A stretch of 64,000 bases of DNA from Stenogyne calaminthoides (GCA_037126765.1 JBBCBC010000022.1:24581758-24645757); one strand, 5' to 3'. Shown: positions 1 through 11,600, numbered from the stretch's first letter. The notes: generated by a model from the sequence alone, not told the origin. Numbers and translations: made by a program.

Positions 1-1412
1 TGAGTTCCGGAGTTAACTGATGAGCTGATCAAAATCAGAAGAAAAGAAAAGTTAAGCCAGTTGATCAGAAGAATCAGAAGTTACCTGATCAGATGGACCT
101 GAGATCAGAAGATCAGATGATCAGAAGACCAGATCAGATGACCAGATCAGAAGAGGAGGTTGCTGATCAGAAGAGGAGCAGATGAGACTGGTCGAGATCA
201 GATAAGATGACCTGATGCAACTAACCTGATATGCTAACCTGATGTGCTAATCTGATGTAGATAAACTGATATGCTGACCTAATGCTATACTGATCTGATC
301 AAGTGAGCTGATCAGATCAGGCGAGAAGAAATCAGAAACCAGAAGTCACATGATATGATGTCCTCAGAAGACAAGTCACCTGAAGACAAGTCATCTGATG
401 TCATGTTCACTAAAAATCAGAACGCTACTGATGATCAGATAACCTGAGTGCAAGTGACCTGAGGGTCAGATTGTCTGAAGTCAGAAGAGCTGAACTCAGT
501 TAGCCTGAGTTTCAGTATACCTGATCAGACAAGGTCCGCTGAAGAGAAGTCTGCTGAATCAAGAATAGATCCTAAAGATTATAGCCATTAGATTCAGCTG
601 ACGTGGACCAATGAGAGGAAGACAACCAGCCTGATAAAGCTGCATAACTTACAGAATAGTATGGATTTGAATGTGATTCTCTCCAACGGTAACATTCAAA
701 TCCACATTATAAATACAAGATCTTCCATCAAATTAAGTGTGTGAAATGCGTGAAAAACACCATTAAAGCTACAAAGCCAAATCATCTAGCATTTCCACCA
801 TAGAACACTGAGCAAGAAATACACGCATATATACGAAAGATTGTTCTATCCTAGATCTAAGCACAAATGTCATATCCTAAGCTTAGAGAGATTTTCCCAA
901 CCTTAGCATTGAGGCTAAATAAATGTAAATGAAAATCTCACCCTAGTTGGACACCAAACAATCTTTACCCAAACTGAGTGGTAGGTTAAGTTTTGTTAAG
1001 CAAGGATTGTAAGTTAGTTGGACTAGCTTACTTTCTAGGTGTGAGTGAGAACTCGTTAAACATCGAAGAAATCCCGTGAGGGAGGGTAGGCAATCCCGTG
1101 GAGGGTGATAAGTCCCGAGAGAGTGAGAACTCATTAAACATCTGTTGTATCGTGTTGGACTAACACGTAAAACTAAGTCCAGTTGGTTAAGTTGGTGCCC
1201 CATGAAGGGAAGAGTGGATGTAGGAAAAATTGTCCGAACCACTATAAAATCGTGTGTTCTTTACTGCTTTATGTTCTTGTCATATGCATTTGATTATAAG
1301 CAAAACACACATCGTTCTTAAAAGCAAAATTTGGAATCACTCTACCCTCATCCCTGTTTTATATGCACTACATGATTTTTCCGCATTTCATGAGTTTTTC
1401 ACGGGGCCAACA
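1..1412 (-). mobile_element. Sirevirus-like copia LTR (element X), runs off the left edge
   Basis: Read on the minus strand this is an LTR starting TGTTGGCCCCGTG at 1412 and running left out of the window. It contains the block seen in the LTRs of S3 and S4: an ATAGTGGTTCGGAC box, a 'ccactcttccct' segment and a 'ggggcaccaact' segment (about 1150-1250 here; 47935-48000 in S4). An AT-rich TATA-like stretch (ttataaatac) lies at about 707-716. The right border falls inside the LTR of element A2: the intact A2 LTR (near 18955) continues across this point, and ATTAT at 1413-1417 is the likely target duplication. Positions 1-560 are packed with GATCAG/CTGATC words. Reading frames here are not real genes. 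The internal region would lie outside the window. Confidence 0.75.
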
Positions 1413-2024
1413 ATTATCCATACCAGAAACTAATTCCACTTGCAAGATTTAGTATGATAAAACTTCTGAGCCTCCCAAGGGGACAAATCAAGCAAGACGT
1501 ACTTGCACACGTTTCTCCGTATTAAATCTTAGCAATCATCGTGTAACTAATAATATTGTCCAAGATATAAGGTATTGAATCTCATTGATTCTCTACCCAT
1601 CACAAATCAAAGCAATAATTATTAATGAACCACTGAGGTCTAATTCTTCTATATTCAGTACTGAAGAATTTATCCTCCTATAGGTCCTATTCAGTGCATC
1701 ATAATACACTAGTGCAATCTCTTGGTCAAGACAAGCCAATCTGAGCCTCACTTCAACCTTTCACGATGAATTGTTCATTTCCATTTGGGTTGTGAATTAT
1801 GTACTTTTAGTTACAAGGGACTGTTAATTTAATCTTCTGTGATCGGTATCACTAAATTAACTACAATGTAACGCGTACTATTTATTGAACAGTTATGCAG
1901 TAAATATATGTAACATTCAATGATATTTAAAGCAACAGTGATAAATAATTTATTTCAGTAAATAAGACAGAAATTCAGTTTGGTTATAAAAAGTAAAAGC
2001 TTACTTTCCAGTATAACGCCAACA
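1413..2024 (-). repeat. 3' LTR of A2, truncated
   Basis: About 610 bp closely match the inner half of the 5' LTR (about 18955-19611), including the ends 'ccagtataa..ccaaca' (TGTTGG..TTATACTGG on the minus strand). The outer part was displaced by insertion of element X at 1412/1413. Compared with the partner LTR it lacks a roughly 40-bp piece (around the segment 'attccacatgatcctattt' of 19168-19186). Confidence 0.85.
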
Positions 2025-2042
2025 ATCACCCACTTATACTCA
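2025..2042 (-). promoter_or_regulatory. Polypurine tract of A2
   Basis: On the minus strand the purine-rich stretch GAGTATAAGTGGGTGAT lies immediately upstream of the 3' LTR. The same motif (GAGTATAAGTGGGAGAT) precedes the 3' LTR of A1 at 11715-11731. This is the expected primer for plus-strand DNA synthesis. Confidence 0.75.
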
Positions 2043-2139
2043 AAGTCTGCTTTTAAGTATACTACAACACGTCTCGTGTAGGATCTACGTGACATCTGAT
2101 GTCACCTACACGAACCTAATAATATCTCTCCCACATATA

Positions 2140-3172
2140 CTTAAAGCAGATTGACAACGGTCTTGACACTCATTCCTTCCACATGTCTCTCGAATGTATT
2201 CTGAGGCAGGCCCTTTGTGAATGGATCTACTAGGTTGTCCTCTGACGCGATCTTTGCTACCTTTATATCTCATCTCTTAACGATTTCTCGTATAAGATGG
2301 TATTTCCTTTCAATGTGTTTGCTGGCCTTGTGGGCTCTTGGTTCCCTTGAATTTGCAACTGCTCCGGCATTATCACAATAGACCGTGATAGTGCTAGGCA
2401 AATTTGGAACTACGTCCAAGTCCACTAGGAAGTTCTTGAGCCAAACTGTTTCTTTCGCTGCTTCACAATCAGCTACATACTCGGCTTCCATGGTAGAATC
2501 TACGATGCATTTCTGCTTAACGCTTCTCCATGTCATGGCTCCTCCCCCCATGCAAAACACACTACCCGAGGTAGATTTTCTGGAATCTAAGTTTGATTGG
2601 AAATCCGAATCCGTGTAACTGATGGGAATCAGACTGTCTAACTGATAAACCAACATTCTATCGCGAGTTCTCTTCAGATACTTCAGAATGTTTTTAACTG
2701 CAGTCCAATGTTTTTTCCCCAGATTACTCTGATATCTTGCTACCATGCCAACAGCAAAGCAGATATCTGGCCTCGTGCACAACATAACATACATAAAGCT
2801 TCCGACAGCCGAAGCATAAGGAACGTCTTTCATGTCATCTATCTCCTTTTGTGTCTTAGGGCACGTTTCTTTGGATAGATGTATTCCATGTCTAAAAGGT
2901 ACAAAACCTTTCTTGGAATCTTGCATGCTGAATCGCTTCAAGACAGTACCTATGTATGAAGCTTGCGATAAGCCTATCATCCTTTTCTTACGATCTCGAG
3001 TGTTTTTTATCCCAAGGATGTGACCGACTTCCCCTAAGTCCATCATATCAAACTGTTTTGACAGCCATGCCCTTACGTCCGACAAAACCTTTACATCATC
3101 TTCGATGAGCAGAATATCGTCTACGTATAATACTAAGAATATCAATTCAGTTCCGCCATGCTTTTTATACAC
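2140..3172 (-). pseudogene. A2 pol: reverse transcriptase palm and RNase H
   Basis: The open stretch 2270-3172 codes for the catalytic YVDDILL box of copia reverse transcriptase near its start (residues 17-23). Next come the connection region and an RNase H domain with YTDSDFQ, the acidic MEAEY motif and CDNAGAVA, ending in ASKHIERKYHLIRE. A single in-frame stop at about 2267 interrupts the usual C-terminal part; the frame continues with DPFTKGLP to about 2140, just upstream of the polypurine tract. The fragment joins 3230-3712 through an in-frame stop after SRAWN. The catalytic residues are present, but the stops make it a pseudogene. The call is secure by motif; the exact end is an estimate. 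Confidence 0.9.
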
Positions 3173-3229
3173 ACAACTCTTGTACTCGTTTTGATTGAAC
3201 CCGTAAGACTTTATAACCTGATCAAAACA

Positions 3230-3712
3230 TTAGTTCCAAGCACGCGATGCTTGCTCTAGTCCGTAAATGGACTTCTTGAGCTTGCAAACTAGATGTTCTT
3301 GGCCTTTTTCAATGAAGCCTTCGAGTTGTTGCATATAGATTTCTTCTTCAAGACTTCCGTTAAGGAAAACTGTCTTGACATCCATTTGCCAGATCTCAAA
3401 ATCGAGATGCGCAGCTATCGACAAGAGAATACAGATGGACTTAAGCATGGCTAAAGGCGAAAATGTTTTCTCATAGTCGATCCCTTCTTTCTGAGTGTAA
3501 CCTTTTGCCACAAGTCTAGCCTTGAAGGTTTTCACCTTCCCGTCCGGTCCTCTTTTTCTCTTGTATACCCACTTGCATCCAATGGGTTTAACCCCATTAA
3601 GTTGTTTGACTAGCTCCCACACCTCATTATGATCCATAGAACCCGTCTCAACTTCTATTGCCGTTTGCCAAGAATCTGCATCTTTGTCTTGGATTGCCTT
3701 ATGAAAGTCCAT
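3230..3712 (-). pseudogene. A2 pol: N-terminal reverse transcriptase
   Basis: The 160-residue open stretch has the copia RT_2 landmarks in order: WELVKQL, IGCKWVYKRK, KARLVAKGYTQ, EGIDYEKTFSP, a WQMDVKTVFLNG motif with the first catalytic aspartate, LEEEIYM and KSIYGLEQASRAWN. It ends at an in-frame stop right after RAWN, and the palm with YVDD follows on the same strand at 3172 and below. It partly overlaps the linker frame at 3655-4149, a sign of a frameshift near 3700. Confidence 0.9.
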
Positions 3713-4149
3713 GGGTCTGATTCATCTTCACCGGGGACCAAGTCTGACGACTCTCCTATCCCCATGAATCTCTCGGGCTGTCTAACAACCCTCCCACTAC
3801 GATGAGGTTCCGGTTGTGTAAGTGTGTCATTTGGTATGTCAACTTGTGCAGTTAGCATTGAGGTAAGCCCCTTTAGCTCATTTAAGGTAATCTCACTTCT
3901 GGGCTTTTTGTCGTTCATATAGTCTTCTTCCAAAAATCTAAAGTGCGTACTAATTACCGCCTTTTGATCTTCGGGACCATAGAACATACACCCTTTTGTT
4001 CCCTCGGGGTACCCTATAAACAGTCTTAATTCTGATCGTGGATCCAACACGTATGCCAGACAACCCCAGATTTTCATGTGTCTTAAACTGGGCTTGTGCC
4101 TAGTCCACAACTCTTTAGGGGTTTTGGGAACCGATTTGGATGGCACCAA
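3655..4149 (-). pseudogene. A2 pol: integrase C-terminus and linker to RT
   Basis: The open stretch holds the conserved C-terminal integrase segment of copia (PKELWTRHKPSLRHMKIWGC, then LRLFIGYPEGTKGCMFY) and the low-complexity linker with RRSGR-like and PERFMG motifs that precedes RT. The same peptide pattern occurs in decayed form in A1 on the plus strand at about 9750-10180. Confidence 0.85.
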
Positions 4150-4831
4150 AATTTAGAATGTAAGTCGTTATTTCCAAGGCGTGACCCCAAAACAATTTTG
4201 GTAGATCCTTATAACTCATCATTGATCTGACCATTTCTAAAAGAGTTATGTTTCTTCGTTCTGCAACCCCGTTTTGTTGAGGGGTTCCGGGTGCAGTCAA
4301 CTGGACAATCCCTTCATCTGACAAGTAGTTCAAAAAAGCATCACTGAGGTATTCGCCTCCACGATCAGATCTTAGAGACTTGATACATTTTTCCCTATGA
4401 TTCTCTGCTTGAGCCTTAAATTCTTTGAATTTATCGAAGGTCTCAGATTTATGCTTCATAAGATAAATGTATCCATATCTTGAGTAATCATCGATAAACG
4501 TAATGAAATACTCATAACCTCCTCTTGCTTTGATTGACATTGGACCACATACATTGGTGTGAATGATTCCAACACTTCTTTGGCTCTAATCCCCTTGGCT
4601 CGGAATGCCCTCTTGGTCATGTTACCCTTCAAACATGATTCGCAGGTTGGAAATGGTTCAACTCGGAGAGACTCCAATGAACCACCTTTAACCAACCTTT
4701 GGATCCTCTTTCGATTAATATGACCTAGTCTCAGATGCCATAGAAGTGTTTCGTTCACGTCTGATGAACGTTTTCTTTTATCCGATAGTCGATGTGTTAT
4801 AAGATGCATTTCGTGAGTGGTGTGCACAGTT
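4115..4831 (-). pseudogene. A2 pol: integrase zinc-binding and catalytic core
   Basis: Two overlapping frames (4456-4827 and 4115-4540) carry the HHCC module (LLWHLRLGHIN, then CESCLKGNMTK) and the DDE core (FIDDYSRYGYIYLM, SLRSDRGGEYLS, QQNGVAERRN). A frameshift falls near 4540. In the matching frame the first catalytic position reads HTNVCGPM, where the family usually has HTDVCGPM, so the first catalytic aspartate appears replaced by asparagine. Upstream sequence continues at 15190 after the nested insertions. Confidence 0.88.
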
Positions 4832-4836
4832 AATTG
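4832..4836. repeat. Target-site duplication AATTG (left copy) of the solo family C LTR
   Basis: AATTG precedes the LTR start TGTTGAAATTT at 4837. The identical 5 bp follow the LTR end CACTAACA at 15185-15189. Confidence 0.85.
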
Positions 4837-4860
4837 TGTTGAAATTTGGAGGCACGTAAA
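4837..4860. mobile_element. Solo LTR, family C, left piece
   Basis: The 24 bp TGTTGAAATTTGGAGGCACG plus GTAA/A match the first bases of the second family C LTR at 23913 (TGTTGGAATATAGAGGCACG). The LTR is then cut by element A1 and resumes at 13681. Together the pieces make an LTR of about 1528 bp with no internal region. Confidence 0.85.
4856..4860. repeat. Target-site duplication GTAAA (left copy) of A1
   Basis: GTAAA directly before the A1 LTR is repeated directly after it at 13676-13680. The unbroken family C LTR at 23913 has a single GTAAACAC at this point (about 23931), which confirms the site. Confidence 0.9.
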
Positions 4861-6737
4861 TGTTGGGATTATACTGAAAAGTATGCTTTTACTTTGTATA
4901 ATCGAAACTGAATTTTCAGACTTATTTACTGAAATAAATTATTTATCACTGATGCTTTAAATATGATTGAATGTTATATATAACAACGATAACGTTTCAA
5001 TAATTGCGTGTTAAAGTTAATTTAGTGATAATCATACGAAGATTAAATTAATCTAAAAAAAGTACGCCATTCACGACCTAGATGGAAATGAACAACCATC
5101 GAAAAGGTTGAGGTGTAAGGCCGGGCATTGGTTTGTCTTGACCAAGAGATTACACTAGTGCCGATTAATTTGAATAGGACCCTCTAGGAGGATAAATTCT
5201 TTATGGAAAAGGAAGAATTAGACCTCGGTGGTTCGTTGTTTCTTAACCTTCGATCCCTTAAATAGGATCACGTGGGATTGGTAACTATTGCTTTGACTTA
5301 TCATGGACTTTAATCGAGAGAGATTCAATACTTTTTATCTTGGGCAATATTATTGGTCACATGTGATTGCTAAGATTTAATAAAAAGAATCGTCTCAAAG
5401 ATATGATTTTTCGGGAGGTTCATAAGTTTTATCATACCAAATCTTGCAAGTGGAATTAGTTTCCGGTATGGATAATAATGTTGGGATTCCTATTTAAGGA
5501 AAAAGATATTAATTAAAAAGCTATTTAATGGCTTGAATTAATTAATGGGCTAGATAATTAAAACGGAAATAATGATCAGGGAGCCATATCTTCATAAATG
5601 GGTTAAGATGGATGGTGCAATATTAATTATGTAATGGGATTAATTAATATTTATGGGCTTGAATTATTATATTGTGGCTCAATATTAGATATTCAAGATC
5701 CATTAGAAGGTCCAATCTTAATTCTCCTAAAGGGACCCCTCGAGTAGCCCAACATATAGTCCAATAATAAGCGAAAAGGTGATTAAAACAAAATAAATAT
5801 TGTTGCATTAATTTTTCCTATTATTTGAAAATTATGGATAAGAGGGAGAAAGATTTTCTTTGAATTTTGTTATGGAATGAAGATATGTATTCTTGGAATA
5901 CAAGATTATCTCATTAAATTCAAGAAATCTCCGCTTGGTTATTCATAATAGAGATTTAAAAAATTTTGAAATATAGTGGGCAAGAAAGATTTTCTTGATT
6001 TTCTTGAAAAGATATTATGGAAGATATGTATTTCTTGAAGTACAAGAATATCTCATAAATTCAAGAAGATCTAAATCTTGGAATCTTGATCCCTAATATT
6101 TTCAAATATTCCATAACAAATAAGAGAGTGGGATTTTGTGGAATATTTTAATTATGGAGAAAAGAATATATGAGATATATTCAAGATTTCTTGGAGATCA
6201 AGAAAATATTTTTTCCTCCTTATTTCACATGTAATTTTCGTCCCCCTCTCCTCTATAAATAGAGGATGAACGTTTCATTTAAGTAACACCTAAAATTGGT
6301 TTTTCTTGCGTCGATAAAATATTTGATATTTTGTAACGTCGAAAGATTGTATTTTTTTGAAAAAACACAATTGTGAGTCGTGTACAATTCCATGTCTTTG
6401 GAAATATTAGCAAATCCACATACATTGGTGCAACAAAGTTTATTTTTTTCCTTTTGTTAATTATTTAAGTATCCTTCCACCATTGAGATAAGGGCTAAGG
6501 AATACTTGGGAAGTCCTTTAAGTTAGTCCGTCCGATCAAGTCTCTGCCAAGAGGTATGTTCACGTAAACCCGTAGATTCCATGCGTAGGTTTTACGTGGC
6601 ATTTTTATATGCATGATATGTTGTTGCAATTATTATTTGAATTAATATAGGATTAATTCATGTTAGTAATAATTAATGAATTAAATTTGTATTTAAATAT
6701 TCACCTCGAATAGACACGTGCAACTCATTCCCCAACA
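4861..6737 (+). repeat. 5' LTR of A1
   Basis: 1877 bp, beginning TGTTGGGATTATACTG and ending CCCCAACA. A TATA box (TATAAATAG) lies at 6254-6262, so transcription should start some 30 bp downstream. It pairs with 11732-13675 (1944 bp) and resembles the inverted 17758-19611 (1854 bp). Length differences come from many small indels spread over the LTR. Confidence 0.9.
6254..6262 (+). promoter_or_regulatory. LTR TATA box (A1, 5' LTR)
   Basis: TATAAATAG stands in a pyrimidine-rich context (ctctcctc before it). The same box is at 13160-13168 in the 3' LTR and, inverted, at 18162-18170 in the A2 LTR. Its conservation across three copies supports it as the retrotransposon promoter. Confidence 0.6.
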
Positions 6738-8006
6738 AGCGGTCAAACAGCCACTAATTTTGCCTGGATTTTTTAAATCAAATTTAATTGTGGACATTAA
6801 ATTTTAAATGGATAATATTAAATATCATGGAGGTATCTAATGTCATGGATTTTAATGTTTTGTTTTGCATGGATAAACTGGTTTTAACAAATTGTGCTCG
6901 ATTTATTCGTGAGAAAATCAACGAGCGTTTTGTTTGATTTGATCAAACTCATTATTTAGAGCAATGTTAACATTTTTTGTTAAAAGTAACCGAATATCAA
7001 GAGATGAAGAAAAAGTTTAAACCGAAATTAAATTCTTTTTTAAAACTAGGGGATTAAGAACATCTCTCAAAATAAAAACTTTGTCTTCAAAAGACAAAGA
7101 CGCTGGCGCTCCTCCCACGGCACGCCTTGACGCGAAGGCCACCGAGGCCGAGGTGGATCGCCCGAAGGTGATGAGGATCTCCTCCCACTAAGTTGTCGGG
7201 TCCGTTTGAACTTTCCCTTTAAAGTGAAACGGCCGCCGGACGGCATGATTAGTGGATTGGCGTGGCGATTCCAGTATTTTTATCGAACAGTGGGAGAAAT
7301 TGGAGGCGTGTTTCTTCAAGATCAAGCCAAGAAAAATCAAACCAAAATTGGATAATTTTCAATATGTTTTTTTTCCGTTTGCTTGATTTATTTGTGCTAT
7401 CTTATGCTTTATTTAATTGTTTAAATGTGTTTGCATGAGGGTTGCCAAATTGAAAAATCTCAACTTCAAAATTACTAAGTATGTTTTAATAATTAATTGA
7501 CAATTTTATTAGGATAATAAAATTGAATTAATTTTGACCTCCATGATTTATTTATTTGTGAATTCTTTTGGAGAAATTTCAACGGGACGGTCAAAAGATA
7601 GGTTTGTTTTGAATGAATTCCAAACGGATGATTGTGGGTTATTACTAGTGGCGGCGATGATCCTCCCAACGAGGCTCGATAAAAGCGAAATAGTAATCCC
7701 AGTATTTAATCATGGTTATTACTTAGGTATAAAATTGATATGCATATACTTCAAGTCCTCGCTAATTTTATATTGGTCAAGTGGGAGCCAACTATTAACT
7801 GGATATTAAGGGTTTGTGAATCGTTCTTGTTTGTAACCCGCTTGAATGTGTTTAAATAATGACTCACCCAACGTGGCTTATTTAAACTGTTTTGAGATGT
7901 TGGCTGATGCATGTTCATATTTTTTTGAGATTTTAAATATGATGAATGTGATCGAACCTTGTGATATACTTGTGCTATCAGATATAGTTGTTTATTTGAT
8001 TCAAAG
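6738..8006 (+). other. A1 leader with degenerate primer site and an inverted protease-region copy
   Basis: Right after the LTR the expected tRNA-Met primer site is eroded (agcggtcaaacagcc where A2 has aactggtatcagagcc). Positions 6945-7257 hold an inverted copy of the gag-protease end of this family (it reads like A2 15223-15503, which is minus-strand coding). Positions 7300-7800 match the leader of A2 (about 16690-17130, opposite strand), including a short open stretch at 7534-7809 whose counterpart is 16693-16887. No function is recognised for that stretch. Confidence 0.7.
6945..7257 (-). pseudogene. Inverted partial copy of gag-protease region inside the A1 leader
   Basis: This roughly 313-bp segment matches A2 15223-15503, which encodes protease and the following region on the minus strand. 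Here it lies inverted relative to the element's own coding strand. The normally oriented counterpart in A1 is about 8697-9050. The pair therefore forms inverted arms separated by about 1.4 kb. Between the matched blocks, a stretch near 7090-7160 is GC-rich and diverged. Confidence 0.7.
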
Positions 8007-8760
8007 ATGTCGTTACTGTTAATCCATCGTTATTATACTTAAAGTCAAATACAATATGTATGGAAACTATATTGATTGGAAAATTATAATTGTCTTAACT
8101 GCACAAAAGCACAAGTGGATTTTGACACACAAAAATTAGATGAGCCAACTGACGAGTCAAAACATGCGGGACTCGTCAGATCACCTTGCGAGAGATGTCG
8201 TCGCTAAAAATGGTGGAGGAAAAAAACTTTATGAGGATTACGTCCTCAAAATAGATGGCCCATCCAAAACAAACTTGAGATTGCGACGCAGATTATGATT
8301 TGGAGACATGGTGAATTTGGCCGTCATTCTCTAAAGGTTTTTGAGCATTTTGGCCTCCTAGCTAATTTGTTGCAAACTTTTTGGACTTCGGCAGAAATGA
8401 TGATAAGGCACCAAACTCAAGCTTTGAAGGTTGGTCCGTCTTCATCTTTAGGCCAAGGGAGGCAAGATAAAGAAGAGGACCAAAGGCCATAAGCAATAAA
8501 ACTCATGTTGTGTTGCCAAAGAGCAATGGTAAGATGAGGAATGCTTGTTGATTCAAGGAAAATCCAAAGAGGAAGTTTTAACCGGTGAGAGAGGACAATG
8601 GAGGCAAATCCAACCCCTTTGAAAGAAAGGTAATTCACACACTAGTTGTTGAAACTTGTTTAGCGCGATACTTCTCATTCGTGGGTGGTTGATACGAGAT
8701 CCACTAATCATGTTGGCACGCGGTTCGAAATGATCAAGAACGTAGTGGGGGAGTGAGATC
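8007..8760 (+). pseudogene. A1 gag and protease, degenerate
   Basis: ATG at 8007 aligns with the A2 gag start (MSQPFNPL there). The frame decays at once, but recognisable peptides follow in order: the IVLTAQ-like segment near 8090, a PSFSKGF segment near 8320, a basic GGK.KKRTKGHKQ segment at about 8450-8490, and the protease neighbourhood (LVVETC, YEIH.SCWHAV) at 8640-8730. About 190 bp of middle gag present in A2 are missing. The zinc knuckle is not recognisable. Confident as a decayed copy; its boundaries are approximate. Confidence 0.8.
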
Positions 8761-8949
8761 CTCATCATCAACGTTATTTATAGTAAAAGACATTGCAATG
8801 CTAAAAAGTGGCGATATTGCAATGCTACGGTAGTAACGATTATTGCAATACTACGCAAGTAGCAGAGACATTAAATAGCGATTAAAGCAATGGGAGAATG
8901 CACCTGTCTTTTGAAAAGGCATGCTTTAATTTTGAGATATTTCTACGTT

Positions 8950-10200
8950 CGAATTTTAGAAAGAATTCATTTTCGGTTTCTAAACTTTTATGATGGATAT
9001 TTTGGTTACTTTTTTAATAAAGTTGTTACCATTTTTCTTGTTGATAAATTTATCTATCATGGAACGTTGATGAATGATCTTTATGCAAATTATGTGCACA
9101 CCATCATTTAAATGTATCCTATAACACATCAAGCTTTCGAGAAAAAAAACGTTCATGACGTGAAAAGACACTTCTTTAGCATTAAGATTAGGTCATATAA
9201 ATCCAAAGAGGATCCAAAGGTTGGTGAAAAGATGGTTCACTAGAGCGTCTCCAAGTTGAACAAATTCCAACGCGTGAATCATGTTTGGAGGGAAATATGA
9301 CCAAGATGGCATTTGGAGCCAAGGGAATGGGTCTAAAGAAGTGTTAGAGAACGTTCACATAGATCCAAAATAATTCAATGTAAATAAAGCAAGAGGAGGT
9401 TATGAGTAATTTTATTGATGATTACTTTATTTTCCTTATGAATAAAATTGAGACCTTTGAGAAATTTTTTAAGGCATATTTAGAGAATTTTAGGAAAAAC
9501 GATCAAGTCTTTCGATCGTGGAGAATAATACCTCGGCGATGAGTTTTTGAACTACTTATAACGATGAAGGGATTGTATCCACTCATTACTCAAAACCCCT
9601 CAACAAAACGGGGTTTCAAAGAAGCAACAAAATTCTTTTGGAAATGGTTAGATAAATGATGAGTTACGCGGATCTTCCCAAGTCGATCACGGGGTTATTT
9701 TTGAAAATCATGCTTACATTCGAACTTGGTGCTATCCAAATCGGTTCCCAAAACTCCCAAAGAATTGTGGGACCGGCAAGAAGCCTAGTATGAGACACAT
9801 GAGAACTTTGGGGTGTTCGCCTACATATTGGACAAGGAAGCGGTAAGTTGGATCCTCGATCGTAATTAAGGTTGTTTGTAGGATACCCAGAGGGAACAAA
9901 AAGGGTGTATGTTCTATAGTTCAAGATCAAAAGGTGGTAATAAGCACCCACTTTAGATTTTGGAAGAAGACTATATGAACTAAAGAAAACCCGTATGAGA
10001 TTACCTTAAATGATCTTAGAGGGTAAACCTCGGTACGATCGTATTTTAGATGATATACCAAACGATACATTTTCACAACAAGACCTCGTTATAGTGGGAG
10101 GGTTGTTAGGATGACCGAGAGATTCATGGGAATAGAGAGTCCTCGGACTTGATTCAGGAATCGCACCCATGGACATATGACGAGGCACTCCAAGATTAAG
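8950..10200 (+). pseudogene. A1 integrase region, degenerate
   Basis: Plus-strand peptides match the A2 integrase in order: FIYHGTL at about 9051, KGIRAKEVLE-like sequence at 9320-9350, ARGGYE at 9390, LSDEGIV-like at 9560, a QQNG-like region at 9600, LLEMVR..MMSY at 9640, ELGAIQIGSQN at 9725-9755 and LRLFVGYPEGTK at about 9870-9900. Frames change repeatedly, and catalytic positions cannot be read reliably. Confidence 0.78.
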
Positions 10201-11600
10201 ATGCGAGTTTCTTAAAGAAACAGAGAATGAAAGCCAAGTGGGTTCTATGTTTCATAATAGAGTGTGGGAGCTAGTCGAACCACTTAATGGGGTCAAACCC
10301 ATTAGATGCAAGTGGGTATATAAGAGGAAAAGATGATCGGACGGGAAGGTTGAAACCTTTTTAAAGCAAGACTAATGGCTTAAAGGTTATACTTTCGTAA
10401 AGAAAGGGATCGATTATGAGGAAACTTTTTTTTGCCAAAAGAGCCATGCTTAAGTCCATCTCAGATTCTCTTATCGATTCTGCAAATTTCGATGTTGAAT
10501 TTCGCAAATGGATGTCGAGATGCTTTTCCTTAACGGAAGTCTTGATGAAGAGATCTATATGCAACAACCCCAAAGGTTTCATTGAAACAAAGCCAAGAAC
10601 ATCTTGTTTGTAAGCTCAAGAAGTCCATTTACGGACTCAAACAGCATCGAGCTTAGAACCAAAGTTTTGATCATGTAATAAAGTCTTATGGGTTTGATCA
10701 AAACAAGTTTGAAAGTTATGTGTATAAAAAGCGTTTTGAAATTGGTATTCAGTACTAAAGATGACATTGTGATCATCGAAAAAGGTGTGATCGGGCGTAA
10801 GGGCATGGTTTAAAAACAAATTTGATAATAAAAGACTTAGGGAAAGCCGGACATATCCTTGGGATCAACATTACTCGAGAATAAAAAGGATGATCGGGTT
10901 ATCGCAACTTTCATACATATCGCGAAGATAATTCAAAATGCAAGATTCCAAGAAAGGATTTTACCTTTTCGGACTTGGAATCCATCTATCCAAGAAAATG
11001 TTCCCTAAGACGAAAAGGAGATAGATGACATGAAAAGGCAAAATACGTCAGAGGAAACCTTACAATAAATCATATAAACGAGACCGGATATATGCTTTGC
11101 CATAGGCATGGTAGCAAGATATCGTGAGTAAAGGAAAGTTTAATTTACGTTAAAAACACCAAGTATCTAAAAAGAAGAAGATAGATTGTTGATTTTCACG
11201 GACACTCCAATCCCCATCGGCCACATGGACTCGGATTTCAATCAAGATTATTCCCTCGGTTAGTGTGTTTCAATTTGGGAAGTTAGCCATCAAATGGGAC
11301 GAGTGTGAAGGAATGCATTTCGGCCATGGAAGTCGGGAAGTAATTGCTTAACAAGCGGTGAAAAAGAACCGATTGAGCTCTAGACCTTCTTAGTGGACTT
11401 TTATAATTTTTTCAGCAATATTTGCTTTTTGCAAATTCAAGAGGGTCCACGAAGTCAAACAAACACATTAAAGGAAAAACATCTTATACGAGAAATCGTT
11501 AGAGAGGAGATATAGATTTGGCAAAGAAATGAGGATTGACCCTAGCAGATCCAAAAAATCTTTGCGCCTCGAATACAAAAAGACATCTTGGAATGGGTGT
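10200..11600 (+). pseudogene. A1 reverse transcriptase and RNase H, degenerate
   Basis: Matches to A2 pol run in order on the plus strand: VWELVEPLNGVKPI near 10265, CKWVYKRK near 10310, the KQSIYGLEQ-like segment near 10620, MQDSKKG near 10938, the RPDICFAIGMVARY segment near 11085-11120, and the SKHI..HLIREIV segment near 11455-11500. Stops and indels occur every few tens of bases. The YVDD box, expected near 10750, is not clearly readable. Confidence 0.78.

Noticed and set aside
943..1242. 99-codon minus-strand reading frame
   Set aside because: It falls within the element X LTR, in the block shared with other LTRs; not a gene.
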